Below are positions 1 through 9,649 of a DNA stretch of 21,079 bases, in pieces. Every line of letters starts with the position of its first letter. The stretch's first letter is position 1. Source of the stretch: Corinectria fuckeliana. Lineage: Eukaryota; Ascomycota; Sordariomycetes; Hypocreales; Nectriaceae. Location of the stretch: assembly GCA_019137255.1 (NCBI GenBank), contig WPDH01000058.1:1-21079 (forward strand). Reading direction: 5' to 3'. The position numbers were made by a program, and so were the translations under genes. The notes beneath the pieces are model-generated. The model was not told the origin of the DNA and ran no database searches. It saw only the letters and a program-made list of their open reading frames with translations.

Positions 1-43
<43 letters not shown>

Positions 44-44
44 A
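1..44. repeat. (TAAA)n microsatellite
   Basis: Eleven perfect copies of TAAA open the window and are cut by its left edge, so the true array may be longer. It lies inside the A+T-rich block, where such runs arise easily. No function is implied. Confidence 0.9.
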
Positions 45-930
45 ATATATAAAAAATATAAGTTTTTATTTAACTTTATAGTTTTTTCTGTATTTATATA
101 AAATAAAAGCACTATTTACCTTTTAGGTTTATAAAGTATAAATAAATAAATATAAGTTATAGTTTAGTAATAATAAAAAAGTAAATTTAATATAACTAAG
201 TGTGTTAACAGCTAAAAAGCTTAAAACTCTTATCTAATATACTAAGTAAGTATATATATATTATAGTTATAATATAGTTAAACTATATTAAATAGTACTT
301 ATTTAATATATATATATTAGTTAGTATTAAACTATATTAAATATAGCCTGTTTTATATATATATATAGTCTTATATAATATAAAAAGAAAAAGTAAGTAC
401 TAAGATAATTTTACTAGTTATAATAACTTAGTCTTAACTTAAGTTATAATTCTTAGCTAAAGCTTATAAGATATTTAATAGCTTTTAGTTTAGCTTAAAA
501 GTAATATAATAGTATACTTTTAAAATAAGAATTTAGTATAATAATACTAGTTAATATATAAGAGTTTAATATATATAAAGCTTAGCTGCTAGTTAGTTAC
601 TATTTAAAGTAATTATCTTATTTAATTTTAAATAGAAAATAACACTTTTTCTCTTTTTAATTTTAATCCCACCTTTTATCACTTTTTATCTTATCTTACT
701 AAGCTATTATAACAGCTCTTATTATTTATTCTTATTTCTATTAGTTAAATTACCTTTTAAAGTATTAAGTCTAATACTAAAAGGTAGTCTAAACTGTTTT
801 ACATCTTTTATAGTTACTTAAGCTATATTCTTATTTATATATCTCTCTTTTTTAGTTAATAGCTTTAGTTAAGTAGTTAATTTATACTAACTATATCTCT
901 TACTAATAAATTAGTAGTTAAAAAGAAGAT
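45..930. other. A+T-rich, RIP-like DNA, unassigned
   Basis: There is no open reading frame of note and no recognisable protein block. Composition is extreme: nearly all C stand before T and nearly all G after A, and TpA is the commonest step. It probably belongs to further mutated repeat DNA into which the LTR element at 936 inserted, but I could not identify a family. Confidence 0.6.
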
Positions 931-935
931 ACTTT
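931..935. repeat. Target site duplication, left copy (ACTTT)
   Basis: ACTTT directly precedes the left LTR and recurs at 8470-8474 directly after the right LTR. A perfect 5 bp duplication is what Ty3/gypsy integrases usually make. It fixes the element ends at 936 and 8469. Confidence 0.8.
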
Positions 936-1140
936 TATAAGAGTTAGTCTTACTAAAGTGTAAATATAAAGATTATAAAAATAAGTATTAGTATATTATA
1001 AAGCTTTTACTTAATAAGTATTTAGTAAGTACTTATTAAGTATTCTTAAAAAAGCTATTAGCCTACTATTTAAGCAAGCTTTAAAGTTAAGCCCTAAAAG
1101 CTTATATTAAGTGTTACTAATATTAGTACTAACTATTATA
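936..1140 (-). repeat. LTR, 3' copy in element orientation
   Basis: This 205 bp repeat aligns without gaps to 8265-8469, with 22 differences by my manual count. Twenty are transitions, and most of them show A or T here against G or C in the other copy, so this copy is the more heavily mutated. It is next to the polypurine tract, as expected of the downstream LTR. Confidence 0.92.
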
Positions 1141-1144
1141 ATTA

Positions 1145-1158
1145 CTCTCTCTCTTTTT
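1145..1158 (-). other. Polypurine tract of the LTR element
   Basis: Read on the minus strand this is a 14-base run of only A and G (AAAAAGAGAGAGAG), four bases inside the LTR at 936-1140. Ty3/gypsy elements prime plus-strand DNA synthesis from such a tract beside the 3' LTR. It independently supports minus-strand orientation. Confidence 0.7.
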
Positions 1159-3599
1159 AAGTCTTTTCTTAAGGTGTTATTTTTTATAATAAAAAGTTTA
1201 TTATTTTCCTATATATATAATAGTTTACTAACTATATAGAAATAATATAGCTTATTATTAGGTTTATTATAATCTAAGTGTTATATAAGTAGTTATTAAG
1301 CTATTATATAAAAGCCTACTTATTTTATATTTTAAATATTTACTTTAGGTTTTTTATTTACTTTAAGTTTAAAATTCTCTTTTTCTTATAACCTTTTTAA
1401 AACTCTCTTATTTATAGTTAATATATTAGTTTTTTCTCTTAACTTTATATTTTTTCTTTTAATTAGTTTTTACTCTCTTAATATTATCTTTACTTACTTA
1501 CTAAGTATTTAGCTCTTATATGCTAATATTAATCCTTAAAGTTATAACTATAGTATTAGAAGAGTTTTATACTTAGGCTAAAGTTAATTTTCTCTTTTTA
1601 GATAAGAAGTTTTTTAAAATACCTTCTAATAGTATTTTCTACTCTTATTATATCTAATAAAAATACTATTCTTTCTTATATTTTTATACTTATAGTTCTC
1701 TTATTTTCTATTATACTATTTATAAAGTCTTAAATAAGTAATATAACTAGGTATATATTATAAGTACTTAGTAAGCTATAAGTACTTATACTAATTTTAT
1801 AATAATAGATTTCTACTAAGTTAGTTTTTATAGTATAATAGTATTAGAACTTTTTTTACTATCTTTCTTATTATAATTAAAATAATAAGAAGAAAAGTAT
1901 TTTTACTATTAGCTATTAGTATATTATTTATATTATTTATATTATTACTACTATATAGTAAAACCTTATTAAATTTATTAAGAACCTTATAAGTATTTAT
2001 ATTTAAGATAGTAATATATATTTATTTATATACTAGAAAGTAGTTATTTTATTTAGATTTAAGCTTTATATACTAAGGTTAAATTTAGTTTAATTAACTA
2101 TAAGAACTAGTTAGTTTTATAAGCTTAACTAGTATTTATAATACTCTTATATTACTATAATAACTTTATCTTCTAACTTTTATTATTAGCCTTTTATACT
2201 CTAATAGTTACTAAGTATATACTTACTATTAAGATATCTAATAAGAGTTTTACTTATACTTTTCCTAATAATTTTTCTAAGGCTATTTAAGCTTTTATTA
2301 TTTAGTATTATAATAATAAAGCTTTTAAGCTATTTTTTTTTTATAAGTATAATATCTTTTTACTATAGTAACTAACTAGCTTTTAACTATTTTTATAATA
2401 ATAAGAGCTTAGTATATAATAATAGTATATTTAGTAATTCTTCTTATTATAGTTTAGTTTATTTTTTAGCCTTTTTTTACACCTTTTTTACACTTCTTAT
2501 AGTTACTAGCTACTTACTTAGAATCTTAAAAAAAAAGCTTTTACTTATTTTAAAGTAAAGTATATTATAAGTAAGTAGTAACACTTAAAAGAGAAAAAAC
2601 TCTAAGAGTAAGCTTACTAAGAGTAAAATAAAAAGAATAATAAGAAAAAGAAAAAAGTCTAGTCTTATTATAATAGTTAGGTTTATTATACCTCTTCTTA
2701 AGCTTAAATTTTTATTATTAGTTTAGTTTATAATCTGGTTTTTTTTATAGTTTTAAACAGCTTTTATTTAAGGTTTTAATAGTTTAGTTATTTAAGTTTA
2801 TATTTAGGTTAAAAAAAAAGTAAGTATTTATTACTTAGTTATTATTAGGTTTTTACCTATTATTAGAGATTCTTATTATCTTATTTCTTATTTATATACT
2901 TTTATTCTTAGTAATATTATTATACTATTTATATTATATTTTCTAAGTAAATTAAAAGTTTCTAAGTGTTATATTTTACTAGCTATTTTATTTATTTTAC
3001 TAAGTAAAAAGTTTCTTTTTTTATTTTCTTATTTATAATAATTCTTTTAACTTTCTATTTTTTTTTTTTTTCTTTAAGTTCTAAAAGAGTTATTAAGTGT
3101 TTATTAAGTATTTTATATATATCTTTTTATAGTTTAATAAGTAAGACTAAAAATATATTATATATCTTATAGTATTATTTTAGTAGGTAAACTTAATAAG
3201 CTTATTTTCTAACTCTTTTAGCTATTATAACTTAAATAACCTTAAGTACTAATTTTTTATATTTAAATTAGAAGTTATATATAAATAGTTTTACTACTTA
3301 TCTTACCTAATATTCTTATTTAAGATATCTTTTATTATAATTCTTAGCTTAAGCTTTTATTACTTATTTCTAGTACTTATAAGTCTTATTATACACTTAG
3401 TAAAAGGTTTTAATATGCTTAGTTACTTCTTATATAGTGGTTTTTAAGTGTTATAATATATACTTTACTACTTTTAGGTAATACTTATATAAGACTTATA
3501 TTAAGAATATACTAATATTACTATATTAGCTATTATTATATATAAATTCTACTTTTAGTAATTATACTACTTATCTTTTAAGAGACTTTCTTATATAAA

Positions 3600-4000
3600 T
3601 TTATAAATATTTCTTAATAGCTTAGTTTATTCTTTTTATTTAGCTATTAGTCTATAAGTAGTATATAGTAGATAGTTACTAATAAGATACTTTCTTAATT
3701 ATAAGGTCCTTTTAAAATTAGCTTATAAAAAGCTTATTTTTATTACTTATAATTCTTTTAAAACTTTTAAACTTATATTTTACCTACTTATAAAGTACTT
3801 ATACTAATTAAGCTATTATTATAGTCTTCTTATAAGAAATAAATATTATATATTTTATTATATAATATATAATTACTAGAATTATATTATATTTCTTACT
3901 ATTTACTTATATACTATTTAGTAAACTTATAATAAAGTTTATACTAATTTCTTAAAATAAGTATAATAGTATTAAGAGTAATTATAAATATTTATAAGGC
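3600..4000 (-). pseudogene. Integrase core of the gypsy pol, RIP-inactivated
   Basis: In the minus frame that also carries the reverse transcriptase, the 3840-4000 stretch reads EISINFI followed later by NIILVII. This matches the first catalytic block of retroviral-type integrases (E-x-S-x-D-F-I, then the AILVIVD strand). The first catalytic Asp, at 3937-3939, is AAC (Asn), one G-to-A step from an Asp codon. Further on, at about 3610-3670, STIYYL precedes TNS-stop-IKRINQ-like text. This corresponds to the S-T-A-Y-H-P-Q-T-(D/N)-G-Q-T-E-R block that holds the catalytic Glu. Several stops interrupt the frame but no frameshift was seen between the blocks. It encodes no functional protein. Confidence 0.82.
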
Positions 4001-5577
4001 TTATACTTTAGAGTTTTTACCTCTTAGTATAGTTAGTAGCTAGTTATATACTTAGTTATATCTTTTCTAATCTTATTTTAATAGAACTTCTTACTAATAA
4101 GTTTTAGTATTTTTATAGTTTTTATATATCTTACTTTAAGATTATTATAATACTAGTATAAGATTTTAAGTCTTAATATCTCTTATATAAGAAATACTAG
4201 TTTACTTTTAAAGAATAAGGTTTTATTCTAATTATAAAAGTAATAACTTAGCTTACTAGCTATTTATTATACTCTTACTAACTATTATTAATAAAACTAA
4301 TTATTAGCTTATAGTCTTTTAACTAGTTCTTTTAAGTATAATAAGAGTTATAATAAAAATACTATTTTGCTTTTTATAAGCTCTCTTATAATTTAGTATA
4401 AGATATATTACTTTAAATTAATAATTTTAGCTCTAGTAGAGTCTTCTTAGCTTTTTTAATAGGCTATTTCTTACTAAGTATTCTCTAACTACTCTTAGGT
4501 TATACTAGCCTATCTTTAGGCTTAAGTAACTATAAAAATAAATACTTTTTATATTTAACTTTTTTAGTTTTTTAAGAGAGTTTAAAATAAGAGGTGATTT
4601 TTTTAAACTTATTATCTTATAAGGTCTTTAAGACTTACTTATACTATTTATATATATACTCTTATAGTTTTTATCTTACTTTTAATATTAGTAATTATTT
4701 ATTATATATCTAGTAGTAAATCTTTAATAATTTATAGTTTTATTATAAGAGTAAATAGTATATTATTATAGTGAATTTTACTCTTTATATAGTTAAAATA
4801 TCTTAATAGTTTATTTATAAGATTTTAAATCTTAAAATAATATTTAATATTAAAGTTAAAAGGTATTAACTTATATACCTAATAAGTAAGCCTTTTTTAA
4901 AAGTCTTATACTAGTATAGTAATTCCTCTCTTAAGTACTATATAGTCTATTAGTAAAAAAAACCTATTTAAAAGTCTTAATAAGTAGTAGCTTTAGTGCT
5001 TAAGGCTTTTAATAACAGCTAGTAGCTCTTATTATCTTATACTTTACTATTACTTTATATTTATAAGCTTATATAATATATAAATAATAAGTTTTTATTA
5101 ATTATTAAACAGTTATATTAAGATTTTTAAAATTACTTATAGGGATATATTTATTTCTACTTATATATATTTAGTAAGATTCTAATATTATAAAATAGTT
5201 TCTAAGTAAAATATATACTTAAGAGTTTAAAATACTATTTTTTTCTTCTCTTCTTATTAAAAACTTTTAGCCTTTTTATCTTATTTTAGCTAGGCTATTA
5301 AAAGAGTAGTAATCTTAAAATACTTTATAATAAACTTTTAGTAAAAGTTATAAAATTCTTAAAAAACATAAATATTTTTAATATTTCTTAGTATTAGCTA
5401 CTTAGTAATTATATAAACTTTAAAAGAGTTTATTTTTAACCTCTCTTAGGTAATAATATACCTTAAGAACTTAACTTTCTATTAGTAAAATATATATTTT
5501 AACAGCTTAGTATATAATTAAAAGCTTTATAGTTTATAAAGTACCTTTTTAATATTTTTAGTATACTATTTTTTAGT

Positions 5578-5802
5578 TTTTAAGTATATAATAATATTAT
5601 CTAAGTATATAATATAGTAAGTATTTATTTACCTAGTAAGTACTTAGTAAATATATACTTAAAATATAGCTAAAGTATTAATTAATCTAAATAGTATAAT
5701 AGTATATTTAAAGTAACTATATCTTATATAAAATATAGTTTTTTACTAGTTATTTAACTTAATTTAAATATAGTAATATATATTATAAATATTAATCTTT
5801 AA
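5578..5802 (-). pseudogene. Reverse transcriptase palm of gypsy pol, RIP-inactivated
   Basis: About 75 codons can be read in one minus frame. They begin with LKINI at 5788-5802 (the family's K-(L/I)-D-(L/I) block, with Asp replaced by Asn) and pass FRLINTLAIF at 5662-5691 (the F-G-L-x-N-A-P-x-x-F block, Gly replaced by Arg). They end with YLDNIIIY around 5587-5607, where the second catalytic Asp is AAT. Spacing between the blocks matches Ty3/gypsy reverse transcriptases with no indel. All departures seen at key residues are C-to-T or G-to-A, and Trp/Gln positions are stops. The frame is shared with the integrase remnant 1.7 kb away. Confidence 0.9.
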
Positions 5803-7552
5803 GATTTATCTTACTTTAAATAATTAATCTAATAGATTACTAATTAATAGTAATAAATAATAGTTTTTCACTATAATAGTATTAAGACTTTTATAGTTTA
5901 TATAAATCTAAATTCTTTTGTTTTTCTTTAGTATAAAAAGAATAAATATACTAGCTTTACTTATAAAATATCTAATCTAACTGTTTATTATATTCTTAGT
6001 AATATATTTATAAATAACTTAAGCTTACTTCTTATTAATAAGATATATTTATCTTAATAAAGGTTTTCTTTTTAGTTATAAGTTAATTAAGTATTTTACT
6101 TCTTTTAGTAATAGTAGAGTTTTTAATACTTTCTTACTAAAGGTTTCTCTTTCTAACTTTAGTTTAGCTAGTAAAATATTATCTTCTTATTTTTTTAAAT
6201 TTTTTCTTAAAATAAGTATTAGCTACTTATCTAGTAATAGTATACTATTAATATATATAATAAATACCTTTTTATTATCTTTTACTAAGCTTTTTACAAA
6301 AGATATAAAATCTTAGACTAAAACAGGTTTATAAGTTTATATATATATTTAAGTATTAATTATAATACTTTCTTCTCTTATCACTTAAGTAGATAAAAGT
6401 AAGTTACTAGCCTCTTTTAGGTATTATACTTTTATAAATAGCTTTCTTACTTTCCTAAGAAACTCTTAGTAATTTAGTAGAAAGAAGGTTAGCTAGTAGG
6501 CTAGTAAGAAAAGAGTTATTATCTTATTAAAGCTAGTTAAGTTTAGTATTTTTTAATTTAGATTAGACTTAAAACTTAACTTTTATACTAGTTATTAGCT
6601 AATAAGATTAACTTATATATAAGTATTTATATTTATCTTAACTTCTTTTTTAGTAAACACTTATATAATAAGTATTTTACCTTATATAATTACTTTAATT
6701 AGTACTAGCCTAAGTTTTAATATAAGAAATATAGTAATTATTCTTATACTTACTTGTTTTCTAATAAGTTAATATTCTTAAAAAGAGTTATAATAGCTTA
6801 TATAGTAGTTATATTTTAAGTAGCCTTTTTTTTATTTAACTGCTTTATAGTTTTTTAAGGTGTCTTATAACTAAAAGTATAATATTCTTTTTTATTATAA
6901 TTATAATAAGTAATCTCTCTAAGAAACTAACTTAATAAGTAGTTATTTACTACTTATTATCTATTATTACTAGCTAGTTAAAGTTCTCTATTAGTTAACT
7001 TATTAGTATTTTAAGTTCTTAACTTACTTAGAGAGTAAGTCTAATAGTTTATTATTTAAGTCTTTTATAAACTCTTTTAAGTATTAGTAAAGCTACTTCT
7101 CTTTTAACTATCACTTCTTAAGTAGTTATTACCTTTAAGATATTACTATTACTATTAAGCTTTCTAAGCTAGCTTTCTTACCTTTAGGATATTTATTTAT
7201 AGTCTTTAAAGCTTCTTTTTAATCTTAGTTTATAGTTTATAATAGTATTAGTATATTAAAATCTTATCTTTCTTAAGCTTTTTAGTGCTAAAAGAGTTAT
7301 AAATTAATCTTTATATATTAAAATAGTTTATTAGTAACTATTTTATACCCTATTAAAAGTAGGTAAAGTTTTCTTATAGTTTAATTACTTTTTATTTTAG
7401 ATTTATATATAGTCTTCTTATTAAGTTTATAAAGTCTAACTATAAGAGGTTTTATATAGTACTTAAGTAGTTTTTTTACTTTATCTATAAGATTTTAAAA
7501 AGATAAGTAGTTAACTAGAGTATTTTCTAGTAATAAGTTATAAACTCTTATA

Positions 7553-7554
7553 NN
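7553..7554. other. Two ambiguous bases (NN)
   Basis: The sequence contains NN here, inside a TA-rich run. This is an unresolved site or small assembly gap, so local distances in the element interior may not be exact. Confidence 0.95.
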
Positions 7555-8264
7555 TATATAGTATAAATCTAATTATTAATTTATATACTTATTATATCTT
7601 TCTTAAAAGACTTATAAGAGTATTAAAATAGTTTTTTATACTTTTTTAGCTTATTATTACTAGATTTTATAGCTAGATTTTTAAGTAGGTATTTTTAAAA
7701 TTAATAATCTTCCTCTTATATTTTATAGTTCTTTTCTTATTAAAATACTATTATTAAGACTAATTCCTAAAAGGTTAAAATATCTTTCTTAAAGCTAATC
7801 ACTTAGTAATAATATTCTAAAGAGGTTTTTAATTAGGATTATTATCTTATATATAATTAAGATTATATAAATAAGTATTTCTTATTATTATTATATATAT
7901 CTAATATTAGGGTTTCTCTCTTATTAAGGTTATAATCTCTATAAGTAATTTTTAAGTCCTCTCTTAGTACTTATTATAACCTAGCTTTATATAAGAGAGA
8001 GAGTATTCTTTCTAGTAATACCTTTTAGCTTAGTATAAGGTTTAGTATAAAAGGTATTTTCTAAGAGAGTTTTTTCTTTATAAAAAGAGTATTAATTAGA
8101 TTAATCTCTTTCTCTACCTAATTAGTAAGTGTAAGTTTATTTATTATTATTAATAGTTATCTTACACTTAATATATACTTACTACACTTTATAGGAGATC
8201 TTATATAACCTCTTATTTTATATTATATACTAGTAACTTAAATAGAGTATAAAAGTAGAAAAAT

Positions 8265-8469
8265 TATAAGAGTTAGTCTTACTAGGGTGTAAATATAAAG
8301 ATTATAAAAGTAGGTATTAGTATATTATAAATCTTCTACTTAATAAGTATTTAGTAAGTGCTTATTAAGCGTTCTTAAAGAGGCTGTTAGCCTACTATTT
8401 AGGTAAGCCTTAAGGTTAAGCTCTAAAGGCTTATATTAAGTGTTAATAGTGTTAGTGCTAACTATTATA
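8265..8469 (-). repeat. LTR, 5' copy in element orientation
   Basis: This is the partner of 936-1140, with the same 205 bp length and no gaps. It keeps more G and C, for example GG, CG and TGC steps that are AA, TA and TAC in the other copy, and so is closer to the ancestral sequence. It is the promoter-side LTR given the minus-strand coding direction. Confidence 0.92.
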
Positions 8470-8474
8470 ACTTT
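8470..8474. repeat. Target site duplication, right copy (ACTTT)
   Basis: This is identical to 931-935 and immediately follows the right LTR. Confidence 0.8.
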
Positions 8475-8884
8475 AAACCTTTAAAAGAGAGAATACTCAC
8501 CTAGTAGATTATAATTAACACTACTTTTATTATATATATTAAGCCTTATATACTAAGCTATCTCTTATAAGATATAAAAATAATACTTAAAGTGAAAACA
8601 AATTAAGTAAGTTTAAATCTTGCTTTTTAACTTAGACAGGGTCTAACATCTTATATTATACCTAGTGAAAGCATCTTAATAGGCCCTAGGTTCTAAGAAA
8701 CTCTAGGCTGTGCCGGGACGTGATTAATAGGACTAGCCACTTCCTCCGCTAACAATCCTGCAAATAACAGGATGGCAGCAACTCAGCCGGTTTTGCGACG
8801 CTGACAAGCCCATTACAGACATTATAACATGACCAAGCCCGGTCGAGCAGGAATCTGTTCTGTTCGGCCTAAGCTTTGTGTTTC
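8475..8884. other. Transition from A+T-rich DNA to the gene island, no gene seen
   Basis: Base composition climbs gradually from the RIP-like pattern (to about 8640) to balanced DNA by about 8700. No open frame, splice pattern, tRNA or known RNA was recognised. It may hold the promoter of the small plus-strand gene downstream, but no clear element can be named. Confidence 0.5.
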
Positions 8885-8910
8885 TTATCGGAACGTTAAC
8901 TTGATAATAG

Positions 8911-9060
8911 GGTAGGGACGATAGCAGACGGGTAGGATGGACGATAGCAAATGGTGGGGCGGGGACGATAGCAGAGGATAAACGACAGTGGATGGCGGCG
9001 GGTAGGATGGATGGACGATAGCAAATGGTGGGTGGGGTGGGGACGACGGACGATAGCTAA
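8911..9060 (+). repeat. GGACGATAG minisatellite, cluster 1
   Basis: Five copies of GGACGATAG start at 8916, 8939, 8963, 9013 and 9048, embedded in G-rich, purine-biased spacers such as GGTAGGATGG and AAATGGTGGG. Copy spacing is irregular (23, 24, 50 and 35 bp), so this is a degenerate interspersed array and not a clean tandem repeat. The same nonamer forms a second cluster at 10846-10931. Open frames across it are simple-sequence artefacts. Confidence 0.85.
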
Positions 9061-9343
9061 TGTGGATTGCGCCGTCATGGATGGCCAGAAAAAATAATTG
9101 ATGGCAGACTACGAAAGCTGAAAGTTGCTTCTCCACCTTGGGCGCCCATGAACTCATCGTTTGCCAGCACCACCAAGAGCCCGACGCGCGAAATATGCTG
9201 CCAAATATCGCCTCAACATCTCGAAATACCCAATACTCGACAGTTCTCGATGCCTCGATTCATACTTTCTAACGCTTGACCGAACAAGACTCTACATTAA
9301 CCTCGAACGCGACAACTACGATTGCGATCAAGGCAGCAGCCAG

Positions 9344-9646
9344 ATGGTACGTGTTTTTCTCTGCTATTCAGCCTATCTGACCATGCATCAGAGCCTGCAC
9401 GTCACATCCCTTACGAAATCTGCCGACTTCTTCACATCAAATACCGAGACCGTACCGAAAGTCATCGAAGGACGCGGCCAATATTTGTACTGGAAGGATT
9501 GTAACAACGTCTACATCCGCCAGAATAATCGCGCTGGAATTACAGGTGACTGGTCCAAGCTGCCCCAGGGCAGCGGAGAAGCGACGGTCAAGGTTGATGT
9601 GGACTTGTATTTCTATGACGGTCTTGTAAAGACCCAAGTACGCTGA
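9344..9646 (+). CDS. Small protein of unknown function, two exons (start uncertain)
   Basis: The proposed model has ATG at 9344-9346, an intron at 9347-9391, and exon 2 at 9392-9646, giving 85 residues. The intron has donor GTACGT, branch CTGAC and acceptor CAG. Its 45 nt are a multiple of three, so the unspliced frame also stays open. The product is hydrophilic, has no signal peptide or membrane segment, and contains an aromatic stretch (GQYLYWKDCNNVY) near the middle and DVDLYFYDGLV near the end. No family was recognised. There is no other ATG in this frame after the upstream stop, so either translation begins at the ATG right before the intron or an upstream exon joins here by splicing. 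Its stop lies three bases from the stop of the convergent gene at 9650. Confidence 0.5.
   Translation: MVRVFLCYSAYLTMHQSLHVTSLTKSADFFTSNTETVPKVIEGRGQYLYWKDCNNVYIRQNNRAGITGDWSKLPQGSGEATVKVDVDLYFYDGLVKTQVR
9347..9391 (+). other. Predicted intron, 45 nt
   Basis: Donor GTACGT, branch-like CTGAC eleven bases before the acceptor, and acceptor ATCAG fit the ascomycete pattern. The donor abuts the ATG at 9344. Confidence 0.6.
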
Positions 9647-9649
9647 GCA

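Larger units (their letters stand above)
936..8469 (-). mobile_element. RIP-degraded Ty3/gypsy LTR retrotransposon
   Basis: Two 205 bp direct repeats bound a 7.1 kb interior and are flanked by the duplication ACTTT. The LTR ends read TATAAGAG and CTATTATA; if the terminal dinucleotides were TG and CA before mutation, these would be the usual short inverted ends. Coding blocks are on the minus strand. The reverse transcriptase stretch at about 5578-5802 includes Y-L-D-N, where the family has Y-x-D-D. An integrase core lies at about 3600-4000. Both are in the same frame, with reverse transcriptase upstream of integrase, which is the Ty3/gypsy order and not the Ty1/copia order. Stops sit where Trp or Gln is expected and Asn where Asp is expected. 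The element is dead; gag, expected at about 6500-8200, could not be read with confidence. Confidence 0.9.

Noticed and set aside
2641..2710. Plus-strand gag-type zinc knuckle
   Set aside because: Spacing fails, one Cys position cannot derive from a Cys codon by C-to-T or G-to-A changes, and the element is coded on the minus strand.
3670..3720. Integrase C-terminal GPY/F motif (reads GPYN)
   Set aside because: It is in a different frame from the reverse transcriptase and integrase core, and lies inside the core region by position; a chance match.
1..8640. Mitochondrial or plasmid DNA, or a centromere core, because of extreme A+T content
   Set aside because: Readable gypsy pol and LINE blocks with only transition-type damage, and the C-before-T, G-after-A bias, are better explained by RIP of nuclear repeats. 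No mitochondrial gene or tRNA was seen.
8885..9157. Minus-strand open frames of 60-90 residues rich in Pro, Ser and His
   Set aside because: They are translations of the GGACGATAG minisatellite and G-rich spacers; the composition is that of the repeat, and starts are not supported.
9161..9343. Coding start of the small gene at 9161
   Set aside because: The codon is TTG, and the 60 residues it would add are Arg-rich and look like translated leader. A spliced upstream exon cannot be excluded.
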